Assembly: GCA_016741895.1 (NCBI GenBank)
Contig: JACVCT010000004.1
Coordinates: 6,751 to 47,729 of the forward strand
Length of the DNA: 40,979 nt
Direction: 5' to 3'
Source: Gemmatimonadaceae bacterium
GTDB lineage: Bacteria; Gemmatimonadota; Gemmatimonadetes; Gemmatimonadales; Gemmatimonadaceae
Made by a program: the position numbers and the translations under genes
Shown here: positions 1 through 7,918 of the stretch, piece after piece
How positions within the stretch are numbered: the first letter of the stretch is position 1
How the letters are laid out: each line of letters opens with the position of its first letter
The notes under the pieces: model-generated
The model's database searches: none
What the model saw: only the letters and a program-made list of their open reading frames with translations
What the model was told of the DNA's origin: nothing

Positions 1-2
1 CC

Positions 3-98
3 TCAATGCCCCAGATCGAATGGACCCCTGCGCAGCAGGCGAACGCAGCGCCCCGGGGGCGGGGTCCCCCGCGGCAGCCCGGGGGCGCCCGCGCATGA
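3..98 (+). CDS. C-terminal end of an unidentified protein (partial)
   Basis: The frame starting at base 3 is open from the window edge to a TGA and reads ...MPQIEWTPAQQANAAPRGRGPPRQPGGARA. The basic, Pro/Gly-rich tail looks like a protein C-terminus, but only about 31 residues are visible and the GC-rich tract would give open frames by chance. No family can be assigned. If real, it is the gene immediately left of the recombinase and probably belongs to the same mobile element. Confidence 0.3.
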   Translation, partial: SMPQIEWTPAQQANAAPRGRGPPRQPGGARA

Positions 99-359
99 GG
101 TGGCGAGGCTGAGGGCGCCCCGCCCCCCCCCTCGCTCCCCGGCCCCCATGGCTGCCCAGGGTCGGGGGCGGGTACACCCGCGGCTGGCCGGGGTCCGATG
201 GCCGCGGGTGGTTGGTCGCTGACCCCGCCGTCAATCCCGCCACGCGCGCGGGCTACATGGCCACGCTCCCGGACATCGAGCCGCCCGCCCACGTCGCGAG
301 GTTGCCTGTGTGGTGCACGACCGCCCCCACCACGTCGGCGGCCGAATGACGCGAACCGT

Positions 360-560
360 CATGGCCTGTGTGCAGCACAGGGACGAGCAGAAATCGGCTG
401 CTCTGCACAAGTGGTTGTACAGCTGGCACTTGGCGAGGGAGCCGTGTGCATCAGAGAGCACTGTCTCCATCGGCGTGAATGTTCTCTCTGGTGCACACGG
501 CTCGGCCGATTCTGCGCAAGTGTATGTCCTGTCTGCAGATCCGCGACGCTCTGCGCAGAC
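360..560. other. Repeat-rich folded region upstream of the recombinase
   Basis: This non-coding stretch holds several inverted repeats. CCTGTG-tgcag-CACAGG lies at 365-381 and GAGCAG-N7-CTGCTC at 385-403. A 20-bp arm pair (439-458 with 484-503) has one G/T-type mismatch and a 25-nt loop. An outer pair, GCAGAAATCGGC (387-398) with GCCGATTCTGC (505-515), matches except for one inserted base. The perfect palindrome TCTGCGCAGA is at 550-559. A short direct similarity (TCTGCRCAAGTG) occurs near 402 and 511. The adjoining stretch 99-359 is very G/C-rich with no convincing gene. The region could be a structured RNA, a recombination site or an operator array; nothing in the sequence decides between these. 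Confidence 0.5.
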
Positions 561-596
561 CCATCGTCGTTCGATTGCACACAGGGGGCGACGCTG

Positions 597-3116
597 ATGC
601 CGCTCTCACCACAATACGCCCCGCGCGCCGAGAATTCGGCATTGATCCGGGCCGCACTGATCGACCTCTGGGCCAGCGGGATGTCGGTGGCGTTCGCGGC
701 GGTGGAGACCTATCTCGCCTCGAAGGGGACGCCGCTGAGCAAGCCCACGGTGGCAACGCAGATTCGCACGTGGAAGCTGGCAGGCTTGGCCGAGACGACC
801 GCTGCCCCACGCGGGACCGGAGAGAGACTTCATACGCTGCGGCTCGGCGGCCTGAAGACGGCCACCGCGACGCTGCGCACCGTGGTCGAGTTTGCGTTGA
901 CCAGGGAAAGCGGGTTCCCATCGTGGGCCCACGCGAACCTGCGCACCGCGCTGCGTCTCGTGCTCGAACTACCACCCGGGGCGGACCTGCCGACGCTCCT
1001 CACCGCCGCCGAGGCGGTACCCCCTGCCCGCCTGCGTGATCTGCCTGAGCGGCTCCTTTCGCTGGCCGCATCACGCGGGCTGACGAGGCGAGTCGCGACC
1101 AATCTGGAGAGCGTGTTGCGGCGCGCGCTGCGTTGCGCCGCCGAGCACAACCGGATCCCGTTGGTGTTTGTTGTGCACGACACCGATGCGGCGTGGGACG
1201 CGCTGCGCTGGGCGTTCTTCGGGGCCGACTCCAAGGTGCCGCCGCGCTCGCGGCCTACGTACCGCCGCGCGTTCACGCGGTTCTGGCAGCACATCACGGT
1301 CTTGTTGGCGGATCCTGTCCACGGTCGGCCCAACGTCACCTTCGAGGACGTCACGCCCACCGACGTGGCACTCCTCAAGCGGCATCTCCGTCGTTCCGGG
1401 AAGGCGTGGCTGTACCAGCAAATTCAGCACACGCTGCGGTGGATCGGTAAGACGCACGGTACGGGGCCCTACGGAGGGGCGCGGTCGTCATCGACCGACG
1501 CGGTGTATCTCACCCCCGAAAATCGGTCTCGGGAAGCAGGGACGCTTGGTAGTTGGCCCGCGCTGATCCGGCTCTTTGAGGAACATGGTTTTGGCCCCGA
1601 GTGGCTCGAGTTCCTCGCGTGGTATCGCGACTATTCCACACTCCCGGACGCTGACCTCGCCGCCAACGCGGAGCAGTTCCCCGTTCGCCCCACCAAGCGG
1701 CACCTCGCGCCGGGCACGGTAGTCCGGCGTCACTTTGCGCTGCGGGCATGGTGCGGAATGGCCCGAATAGTCCTCGACAAAGATCCCGCCGATCTCACGC
1801 TTCAGGATGTGTTCGGCGACAGCGCGCGACTGATCGGCGAGAAGTTCAAGACATGGTGGGCTGCGCGCGCCGATGCGGGTGAGGTCACCGACGCGACGAG
1901 CGGGGGCCTGACGACCGTCCTGGTGAGCGCGGCGATGGTGGCACGAGCCCTGTGTGATCGCGCCGCGCACCAACGAGGGGCGCGGCCTGCGGCCGGGAAG
2001 GGGGCGAGCCTTCTCGAGTGGGAGCGCGGTCTACGCACCGCTGAGGAAGAAGCCTACTTCCGAGGCTACCAGGCGCTCACCGCGCAGGCGGATCAGCTGG
2101 AAGAGAAGCGAAAGACGTCGGAATCGGGGCACGTTCACACGACCGCCAAGGATGTCGTGCGCATGATCCGGCAGACGCCGCCCCAATGGTGGCAGCAGGT
2201 GCTGGACGCGATGCTGGCTGAGGTGCAAGCGGGGGTCGCGAAGGGGCGCTCCGGGATGAAGTTTTACCGGCTGGTCAGCGCGACGTATCTGCTCGGATTT
2301 GTGATCTCGACGGGGCTCCGCCGTGGTGAGCTCGCGCACGTGCGGATTGGCGCCTACGTCAACCGCAAGGGGGAGCGAGTCGACCGACAATACGGCCCGG
2401 GCAATCGCGCAGCTCGCGTTGTGAAACTCCGAGCAGTGGACCGGAAGAACCGGCGACAGCACATCGCATGCGTTCGCGAACGCTTCTGCCCGCTGTGGTT
2501 GGAGACCCTGTACCTCGACAAGGCGCGCCCGTTCTTTCTGGCCAAGGGGCAGCAAGAGCATGACTGGTTGTTCGTCAATACCAGCGGCGCGCCGTACGGG
2601 TGCATCAACGAGACCGATTCAGGGCAACGCACCGCGGAAGACATGCATCGGTCCACCACCCGAAAGCTGATGCTGACCAAGACGTTTCAGCAGCAGGTGG
2701 CAAGGGCCGCCGCGCGCATTGGGCTGCCCCTGCCTGACGAGATTCACGAATTCGGTTTCCATGCTGTCCGCAACGTGTTCGCGTTTCTGCTGTTTCAGAC
2801 GCCCGGGCATGGGGTCACTGCGGCGGCGAACTGGTTGGGCGACCGCACGGCGACCGTTGAGGGCACCTACGCCGAGGTAGACGGCACTTTGGTTGATGTG
2901 TCCACCTGTCGAGACCTCGTCCTGGCGCTCCCGACGGAGGTGGTTGCTGCGAACGGAGAGAGCGCGGAGACGGCAATAAACGCCCCCCGTGGCCTGACCA
3001 GTACCTCCAGCGGGGAAACGACGGAGGAGGCGCTCATGCGGTTGTTGGGGACCTTCACCGGCCGCGACGTCAACACCCGGCAATTGGATCTGATCAAGGC
3101 CGTCCTGACGCAATAG
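597..3116 (+). CDS. Large tyrosine recombinase/integrase-like protein (839 aa)
   Basis: Predicted DNA strand-exchange enzyme of the mobile element. The C-terminal catalytic core is recognisable: box I TGLRRGE (Arg about residue 575), box II FHAVRN (His 722, Arg 725) and a terminal GTYAEV whose Tyr 758 would be the nucleophile. The usual Gly-His before the Tyr is Gly-Asp here (LGDRT). The roughly 500-residue N-terminal part is much longer than in lambda-type integrases (300-450 aa in total) and is probably a DNA-binding region of unknown type. The ORF track opens at 198, but the translation before residue 134 is Cys-rich, unlike protein, and covers the folded region. ATG 597 follows an AGGGGGCG ribosome site. 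A hairpin lies 37 bases after the stop. Confidence 0.8.
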   Translation: MPLSPQYAPRAENSALIRAALIDLWASGMSVAFAAVETYLASKGTPLSKPTVATQIRTWKLAGLAETTAAPRGTGERLHTLRLGGLKTATATLRTVVEFALTRESGFPSWAHANLRTALRLVLELPPGADLPTLLTAAEAVPPARLRDLPERLLSLAASRGLTRRVATNLESVLRRALRCAAEHNRIPLVFVVHDTDAAWDALRWAFFGADSKVPPRSRPTYRRAFTRFWQHITVLLADPVHGRPNVTFEDVTPTDVALLKRHLRRSGKAWLYQQIQHTLRWIGKTHGTGPYGGARSSSTDAVYLTPENRSREAGTLGSWPALIRLFEEHGFGPEWLEFLAWYRDYSTLPDADLAANAEQFPVRPTKRHLAPGTVVRRHFALRAWCGMARIVLDKDPADLTLQDVFGDSARLIGEKFKTWWAARADAGEVTDATSGGLTTVLVSAAMVARALCDRAAHQRGARPAAGKGASLLEWERGLRTAEEEAYFRGYQALTAQADQLEEKRKTSESGHVHTTAKDVVRMIRQTPPQWWQQVLDAMLAEVQAGVAKGRSGMKFYRLVSATYLLGFVISTGLRRGELAHVRIGAYVNRKGERVDRQYGPGNRAARVVKLRAVDRKNRRQHIACVRERFCPLWLETLYLDKARPFFLAKGQQEHDWLFVNTSGAPYGCINETDSGQRTAEDMHRSTTRKLMLTKTFQQQVARAAARIGLPLPDEIHEFGFHAVRNVFAFLLFQTPGHGVTAAANWLGDRTATVEGTYAEVDGTLVDVSTCRDLVLALPTEVVAANGESAETAINAPRGLTSTSSGETTEEALMRLLGTFTGRDVNTRQLDLIKAVLTQ

Positions 3117-3153
3117 AGCGGGTGGGCCTATCGCGGTCGAGCGAATGGCGGCC

Positions 3154-3179
3154 GACGCGGCCAACTGTGAGGCCGCGTC
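3154..3179 (+). terminator. Hairpin after the large recombinase
   Basis: Perfect 9-bp stem GACGCGGCC with loop AACTGTGA and partner GGCCGCGTC, 37 bases after the stop codon. There is no T-run, so if it terminates transcription it does so without a classical U-tract. Confidence 0.5.
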
Positions 3180-3267
3180 ACCACGTAAGCCATCCGACGT
3201 TCGCGCGTCATCGTGCGGCCGCCCCGCCTGCGATGGCGCCCCCCGCACCACCCGCCTACGCTGCCCG

Positions 3268-3282
3268 GCGCCCACTTGGCGC
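3268..3282 (+). promoter_or_regulatory. Shared upstream hairpin element, copy 1
   Basis: GCGCC-CACTT-GGCGC, ending 27 bases before the start of the sigma-like gene at 3310. Nearly the same sequence in nearly the same position precedes its paralogue at 4623. The downstream leader is also similar (CGGAGTTCCGT against CGGAGTTTCG next to the ATG). It may be an operator or a 5'-UTR hairpin. Confidence 0.5.
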
Positions 3283-3309
3283 GCAGGACACCGAGACGCG
3301 GAGTTCCGT

Positions 3310-3936
3310 ATGACGCAACGAACCTCGAATCCCTTCCCCATCATTGTCCTCACCCTGCCCTCGGCCGTCGAAGCGCTGTGGATCGCGGCGCTGCTCGCGG
3401 CGTATGGCTCGACGGCGGAGGTACGGCTCCATGGGCGGACGAGCTTTCTACATTGCGCGCAGTGGGCGTTTTACGGGCTGCTGTGTCGCACCACCGGCCC
3501 GCGCGTGTCGCTCTCGTTTCTGCAGCGAATCACGGCACGGGCAGCAGCACGGATGTTGGAGCGCTGGGCGCAGTACCCGTGCGGCCCGCTGGCTTCGTTC
3601 CTTGGGCAGATGCAATGCGCGCTCGATGACGTGATGTTCGGCCAGGGGGAGGCAAGCGCCAATGTGGACAGCACATCCGCCGGAGGCGTACTCACCACGC
3701 TTACGAGAGACGATCAGCGGATGCTGATCGACCGCGTGCGAGGCCGCCTGGCGCCCAACGTGCTCACCGAGTTGATGATCAGAGTCGAGACCGGGGGCGC
3801 ATCCGACACCTCCACGGGTCACACGTCACCCGCGCTGCAGCAGGCGGTGTGTGACCTTGAGTGGGCGCTTCTTGGCGGTATCAGTTATGAACTCGGGCTG
3901 CCGATTCACGAAGAGCGGGCGATGAGGGCGGCATAG
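3310..3936 (+). CDS. Sigma-factor-like protein, paralogue 1 (208 aa)
   Basis: No named family recognised with certainty. The N-terminal half aligns without gaps to the protein at 4623: I count 27 identities over 70 residues, including a shared R-T-x-x-RVS segment and a following IT-x-x-A-x-x-R-x-L-x-x-W. The C-terminal part (GVLTTLTRDDQRMLIDRVRGRLAP...) also matches it. The two-helical-block layout, with a block reading like '...R..L...V...L.P.E..', resembles regions 2 and 4 of a small sigma factor, but region 4 is degenerate and no clear -35-reading helix is visible. The sigma assignment is inference. Start ATG 3310 has GGAG upstream; the open frame extends to 3145 without protein-like composition. 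Confidence 0.6.
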   Translation: MTQRTSNPFPIIVLTLPSAVEALWIAALLAAYGSTAEVRLHGRTSFLHCAQWAFYGLLCRTTGPRVSLSFLQRITARAAARMLERWAQYPCGPLASFLGQMQCALDDVMFGQGEASANVDSTSAGGVLTTLTRDDQRMLIDRVRGRLAPNVLTELMIRVETGGASDTSTGHTSPALQQAVCDLEWALLGGISYELGLPIHEERAMRAA

Positions 3937-3957
3937 CTGCTCACGGTGCCGGTGGCG

Positions 3958-4383
3958 CTAGCCGCGAGGTGGGTCATGGGTGGGCGAGGCGGGCAAGTCT
4001 GACTCCTCGCCCACGTGACTCAGCAAATCGTACACAACCGGGTTCAACACCGTCCATCGGTACGGAAGGTTCAGGAGCCGGGCCACCGCGGCGGCGACCG
4101 AGCGCGACCTCGAGATTCCGGCATCGCACGACAACACCAGTCGCCGGCGTCGCACGTGACGCGACACGAACGCGACGATTCGTCGCGCGTCCTCAATGCA
4201 TATGGAGCGTGCGTCAGGACGAGATGCCGCGAGGCTGCCAGTATCGTCAAACACCAGCGCCAACACCTCGATCCAACCCGCCCGCTGCGGTGCCGTCCTG
4301 CGCCCCGGCGTACTGATCGTGATCAGCACTTCGTCCACCACGGGTGTGTACCTCGCGAGCTTCGGCGCACTGAGCACTCGCAT
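3958..4383 (-). CDS. CX5R protein phosphatase (tyrosine/dual-specificity type, 141 aa)
   Basis: Predicted cysteine-dependent phosphatase. The signature CDAGISR (Cys 86 to Arg 92) followed by SRSVAAAVAR is the P-loop of the protein tyrosine phosphatase superfamily, with Cys as nucleophile and Arg binding phosphate. An upstream Asp pair (FDDTG, about 46-47) could supply the general acid. The fold and length match the short stand-alone family that starts like MRVLSAPKLARYTP..., so I chose the ATG at 4383. An in-frame ATG at 4473 (MSLLPRS) and an open frame to 4608 are alternatives. It is transcribed against its neighbours and ends 21 bases from the convergent sigma-like gene. The substrate is unknown; a partner kinase is not visible in the window. 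Confidence 0.75.
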   Translation of the reverse strand: MRVLSAPKLARYTPVVDEVLITISTPGRRTAPQRAGWIEVLALVFDDTGSLAASRPDARSICIEDARRIVAFVSRHVRRRRLVLSCDAGISRSRSVAAAVARLLNLPYRWTVLNPVVYDLLSHVGEESDLPASPTHDPPRG

Positions 4384-4584
4384 CTGCAATACACCGCTCT
4401 GCCCTTCCTCGATGTCCCCGACATAGCCGTCGGTGGCAAGGCGTCTGGGCAGAGATCGGGGTAGCAGGGACATGCCTTCAAGGTGACACGCGTTTGGTGC
4501 GCTGGCTACCCAACGCGGAACAGCCCCGAGCTCGCTGGCGCTGCGATCATCCGCGCCCCCTGCCGGACCGCCACAGTCTGTTCC

Positions 4585-4599
4585 GCGCCCGCTTGGCGC
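4585..4599 (+). promoter_or_regulatory. Shared upstream hairpin element, copy 2
   Basis: GCGCC-CGCTT-GGCGC, ending 23 bases before the ATG at 4623. See copy 1 at 3268; the spacing and flanking leader are conserved. Confidence 0.5.
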
Positions 4600-4622
4600 C
4601 GAACACACACTACGGAGTTTCG

Positions 4623-5234
4623 ATGAGAACCATCACTCAACGTCAGGTCACTGGCCTGGCCCCGTTGCAGGCGCTCTACGTCGCCGCCCTGATCGCGGTC
4701 TCCGGCTCGTCCGAACGCGTTCGCCGTGTCGCTGCACACGCATTCGAGCATAGCGTCATCGCCGCGATCTGGGGATTTCTCGCCCGTCACACGGAAGCGC
4801 GCGTGTCGTGGCTCCGTCTCGCCTCGATCACGCACGAAGCGACCAGACGCTTTCTTCACGATTGGCCACGGACCACGACGATCAGTGTCGAATCGATGAT
4901 GGCCGTGCTGGAGCAATGCACGCACACGGCCGCGTTCACGGTCACGGCGATGCCGGCCGCGGTTGAGCCTGCTGGCCATCTCGGAGTGCTGACGCTTCTC
5001 TCACACGAAGAGCGTGTCCAGCTGCTGCAGTCCGTTCAAGCGGCGCTCACGCCCGCTGAGCTGTGCGTGCTGCACGCGGTGATCGAAGACGAACAAGATG
5101 GCATCCGACTTCGCTTGGACGCGGACATGAACGTCACGGGTGCCATTGAACGCCTGGAATCGCTGCTCCTCGGGGCGTGCACCTACACGCTCGGCACGCC
5201 GACGGCCATCGCGAACGGACGTCTCGCCGCATGA
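4623..5234 (+). CDS. Sigma-factor-like protein, paralogue 2 (203 aa)
   Basis: Paralogue of the gene at 3310: the first 70 aligned residues match without gaps, and the C-terminal GVLTLLSHEERVQLLQSVQAALTPAELCVLHAV lines up with its counterpart. The second block resembles sigma region 4 (helix with R..LL..V...L.P.E...L, then ...VTGAIERLESLLLG) more clearly than in paralogue 1, which supports the idea of a degenerate sigma or anti-initiation factor. The role is inferred from layout only. ATG 4623 follows CGGAGTTTCG (GGAG site); the ORF-track start at 4494 would add non-protein-like sequence covering the upstream hairpin. RmuC begins 75 bases downstream on the same strand. Confidence 0.6.
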   Translation: MRTITQRQVTGLAPLQALYVAALIAVSGSSERVRRVAAHAFEHSVIAAIWGFLARHTEARVSWLRLASITHEATRRFLHDWPRTTTISVESMMAVLEQCTHTAAFTVTAMPAAVEPAGHLGVLTLLSHEERVQLLQSVQAALTPAELCVLHAVIEDEQDGIRLRLDADMNVTGAIERLESLLLGACTYTLGTPTAIANGRLAA

Positions 5235-5309
5235 TGCCAACGGTGGGCGGCGGTTCGACGGGCACGGCGATCACGCCGCTCATCGGCAATACCACTACAA
5301 CGAAGGGAG

Positions 5310-6824
5310 GTGACGCGTAGCAGAACTGCCTTGATCCACTATCCTTGCCTTCGTCGGGCCGCCACGGACCGACCCACTCTTCAACCAGGAGTCACATTCG
5401 ATACGTCGATCAACACAGTCCCTACCGTTGTGACATGGGCGCTGGCCCTCGCGTTCATCGTCGGCATGGTGGTCCTGGTCCTGTTCGCCAGAATGCTGAT
5501 GTCGAAGCATCGCGAAGAACGCGTTCGTCTTCTTGCGGAGGCAGAGGGGGCACGAACGCGCGCAGAGGCGGTGGCCCTCGAGCGTGCACAGCTCGACGCG
5601 CAACTGCGCGCCACCCGCGAGGCCGCAGACGCGCAGCGAGATGCCGTCCAGCACCTGTCGGCCGAACTCGGCGAACGCCTGCTGCAGCAACAGGCCAGCG
5701 CCTTCGAGGCAACCACTGCAGCGCTCGAACGCCGCGCGAATTCGGAGAGCGAGGCGATCCGCGCCGCCTATGAGGCGGCGACCGCCGAGCGGAACGAACG
5801 TTTACACGTCGAGCTTCAGCCGGTGCACGAGACGCTGCAGAGGCTGGCCGACACCTCCGTCGCCACCGACACCCGCAGCGCGGCGGAGTTCTCGCGTCTG
5901 GTTACGCTCGTACAAGGTCTCAACGACGAGCACCGTGCGCACCGGGAGGAGACGCGCAAGTTGCAGGACACTTTGCGCGTATCGCAGGTACGCGGCCGGT
6001 TTGGTGAGTGGACGCTGCAGCGCGCGCTGGAGGCGGCCGGTCTCCAAGAGCGCGTGCACTACGTGCTGCAGCCCACCCTGCGCGATGAGGAGGGACTGTT
6101 CCGGCCCGACGCCGTGCTGTTGCTGCCGCAGGGCCGCGCCATTGTCATCGACAGCAAGGCGCCGTTACAGCACCTGCTCGACGCCCAGAACGCGTCAACG
6201 CAGAGCGAGAAGACCGCGCTGCTCGACCGCCATGCCAAGGCACTGCGCACGCATATCGATCAACTCGCGAGCAAGGCATACGCCGCACGCGTGGCGGCGG
6301 TCGTCCCGGATCGGGTGCTACTCGACGGCGTGCTGCTCTTCGTGCCGGCCGATGCGGTGCTGGATGCGGCCTACCGCCGCGATCCGAAGCTGGTGCAGCA
6401 CGCGCTCGGGCAGCATGTGCATTTGGTGTCGCCGGCCTCGCTGCTGCTCGCGCTCAGTGCGGTGGAGCAGTTGTGGCGACAGGACGGGCGTGATCAGCGG
6501 GCGGCGGAGATCGAGAAGATCGGGGCCGATCTGCTGGGCCGCCTGAGTGTTGTGCTCGGGCATGTGAGCCACGTGCAGCGTGCGTTGAGCGACTGTGTGG
6601 CGGCCTACAATGCGCTCACCACGTCGCTGGAATCTCGACTCCTCCCCATCGCGCGACGGATGGAGGAGCTGGGCGTTCGCACGCGTGAGCCCATGCCCAC
6701 CATCGGCGAGATCGACACGGTGCCACGCGAGTTGGGGCCGCGCCTCAGCCGTGCGCTGGTCTCTCCGCAAACGGACGTCACCACGACGTCCGTTGCCTCC
6801 GACGACACGCCCGCCGCCGCCTGA
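5310..6824 (+). CDS. rmuC: RmuC-family DNA recombination protein (about 504 aa)
   Basis: RmuC proteins limit inverted-repeat-driven rearrangements and carry a PD-(D/E)XK-type nuclease-like core. Visible here are a membrane segment at about 41-60 (WALALAFIVGMVVLVLFA), a long Ala/Glu/Arg-rich coiled coil to about 225, and the family core with GRFGEWTLQRALEAAGL (229-245) and VIDSKAPL (279-286), whose Asp and Lys are the presumed catalytic pair. Length is typical. The GTG at 5310 overlaps the GGGAGG ribosome site, so true initiation may be a few codons later, for example TTG 5331. It sits between sigma-like genes inside the mobile element, an unusual location for a gene normally found as a chromosomal single copy. 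Confidence 0.85.
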   Translation: MTRSRTALIHYPCLRRAATDRPTLQPGVTFDTSINTVPTVVTWALALAFIVGMVVLVLFARMLMSKHREERVRLLAEAEGARTRAEAVALERAQLDAQLRATREAADAQRDAVQHLSAELGERLLQQQASAFEATTAALERRANSESEAIRAAYEAATAERNERLHVELQPVHETLQRLADTSVATDTRSAAEFSRLVTLVQGLNDEHRAHREETRKLQDTLRVSQVRGRFGEWTLQRALEAAGLQERVHYVLQPTLRDEEGLFRPDAVLLLPQGRAIVIDSKAPLQHLLDAQNASTQSEKTALLDRHAKALRTHIDQLASKAYAARVAAVVPDRVLLDGVLLFVPADAVLDAAYRRDPKLVQHALGQHVHLVSPASLLLALSAVEQLWRQDGRDQRAAEIEKIGADLLGRLSVVLGHVSHVQRALSDCVAAYNALTTSLESRLLPIARRMEELGVRTREPMPTIGEIDTVPRELGPRLSRALVSPQTDVTTTSVASDDTPAAA

Positions 6825-6857
6825 CGCGGCGCCCCCCGTTGTGATCACCCACGCTGT

Positions 6858-6882
6858 GGCCCCGGCCGTGGTGGCCGGGGTC
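6858..6882 (+). terminator. GC-rich hairpin between rmuC and the third sigma-like gene
   Basis: CCCCGGCC-GTGGT-GGCCGGGG plus flanking weak pairs, 34 bases after the rmuC stop and 20 bases before ATG 6903. No T-run follows. It may terminate rmuC, or act as a leader hairpin of the next gene as in the two paralogues. Confidence 0.5.
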
Positions 6883-6902
6883 CATTCACGCAAGGAGACC
6901 TC

Positions 6903-7598
6903 ATGGAAAAGCGCAATTCTCACCGGCAGCGCGCAGCACGTACGCCTCTTGATCTGTTCCTGTCGCACGGCGCGGGCGTATTCTTCCTCTTCTTGATGTC
7001 GCAGTCAGCGCCGTACTCGGATGCGCGCGCTGCAGCGAGCGCCTTACATCAGGTGATCGAGGAGCGCGTGCGCGCGTATCTCGCACAACTGCTCTTGTCT
7101 GTCGAAATGGATGCGTTCAATCGTGAAGCGCTCATCCAGTCAAGGACCCAGCTCGCTACTGCTCGCGTCGTTGCACGCCTCTCCCGGTGTGCGAGTCGCA
7201 GTCAGCACGATTTCGCTCGCTGGCTCGAATGCCAAATCGCTGATGCGGTAGAAGACGGTGATGACCAAGACCCGCACGGTGGGTCGGCGGCGCTGGCGCC
7301 CACCTCGGTTGTGTCGAGTTCGTGGGCGCTCCACCAGCTCCCGATTGCGCGCGCAGAGCGAGACACGCTCGTGGCTGCGGTGCTGGCTCTGTTGCTGCCG
7401 GCCGAGCGCGAAATCCTGCTCGCTATGGCGCATCCTCGGGTCACGTGGGCTCAAGCCGCACATTCGATGGGGCTCACGATGTTCGAGGCCAAGCAGTTGT
7501 ACACACGGGCCCAAAGTCGGGCGAGTGAGATTGCCGTACAACTCGCCGTGAAGGCCACTGGCGCCAGTAACACCGGGCCAGAGGCGACGGCTGCGTGA
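6903..7598 (+). CDS. Sigma-factor-like protein, possible third family member (231 aa)
   Basis: The C-terminal block (residues about 140-215) reads like sigma-70 region 4: ERDTLVAAVLALLLPAEREILLAM followed by TWAQAAHSMGLTMFEAKQLYTRAQSRA, a helix-turn-helix pattern seen in ECF factors. The N-terminal half has the helical spacing of a region 2-like block (ALHQVIEERVRAYLAQLLLS...) but no strong core-binding signature. Similarity to the genes at 3310 and 4623 is weak and mostly positional, so membership of the same family is inference. Start: AAGGAG lies 8 bases before ATG 6903. The first 30 residues include a hydrophobic FLSHGAGVFFLFLM stretch, so initiation at the internal Met (MSQSAPYSD) is possible. 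A perfect hairpin terminator follows. Confidence 0.6.
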   Translation: MEKRNSHRQRAARTPLDLFLSHGAGVFFLFLMSQSAPYSDARAAASALHQVIEERVRAYLAQLLLSVEMDAFNREALIQSRTQLATARVVARLSRCASRSQHDFARWLECQIADAVEDGDDQDPHGGSAALAPTSVVSSSWALHQLPIARAERDTLVAAVLALLLPAEREILLAMAHPRVTWAQAAHSMGLTMFEAKQLYTRAQSRASEIAVQLAVKATGASNTGPEATAA

Positions 7599-7703
7599 CA
7601 ACCCTGAACATCCCGGGCGCTGTGTAATCAGAGCGAGCGTACGTGCGGGCAACCATTCGGATGTCGACCGCTCGTGTCGCGGAAGCCCACAACGTGCGCT
7701 GGA

Positions 7704-7737
7704 GACGAGCCTTGGGCCGGTCGGCCCAAGGCTCGTC
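7704..7737 (+). terminator. Strong hairpin after the third sigma-like gene
   Basis: A perfect 16-bp inverted repeat (arms 7704-7719 and 7722-7737, GACGAGCCTTGGGCCG and its complement) with almost no loop. No T-run. The 320-bp gap 7599-7918 holds this hairpin, the one at 7840, and nothing else I can support. Confidence 0.65.
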
Positions 7738-7839
7738 GTGTACCCGCCTCCGCCCGCTCGCATTCGCGTGGCGTTCACTGTCTGATTCGTTGATCGGCGG
7801 CTGCGCCTACCGCCTGTAGGCCCCGGGTGCCACAACACA

Positions 7840-7862
7840 GCGGGCCCGCATGGCGGACCCGC
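7840..7862 (-). terminator. Hairpin downstream of the minus-strand HTH-like gene
   Basis: On the minus strand GCGGGTCC pairs with GGGCCCGC around a 7-nt loop, with one G-T pair. It lies about 57 bases after the stop of the gene at 7919-8419. No T-run. Confidence 0.4.
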
Positions 7863-7918
7863 CGCATTGTCGTCTCCGTCACCGTCGTACTCGTGATCCC
7901 ATTCGTCGATCAGGCGAT

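Noticed and set aside
198-596. N-terminal extension of the large recombinase in the ORF track
   Set aside because: The translation is Cys/Pro/Arg-rich and covers the folded repeats; ATG 597 has a good ribosome site and protein-like sequence follows.
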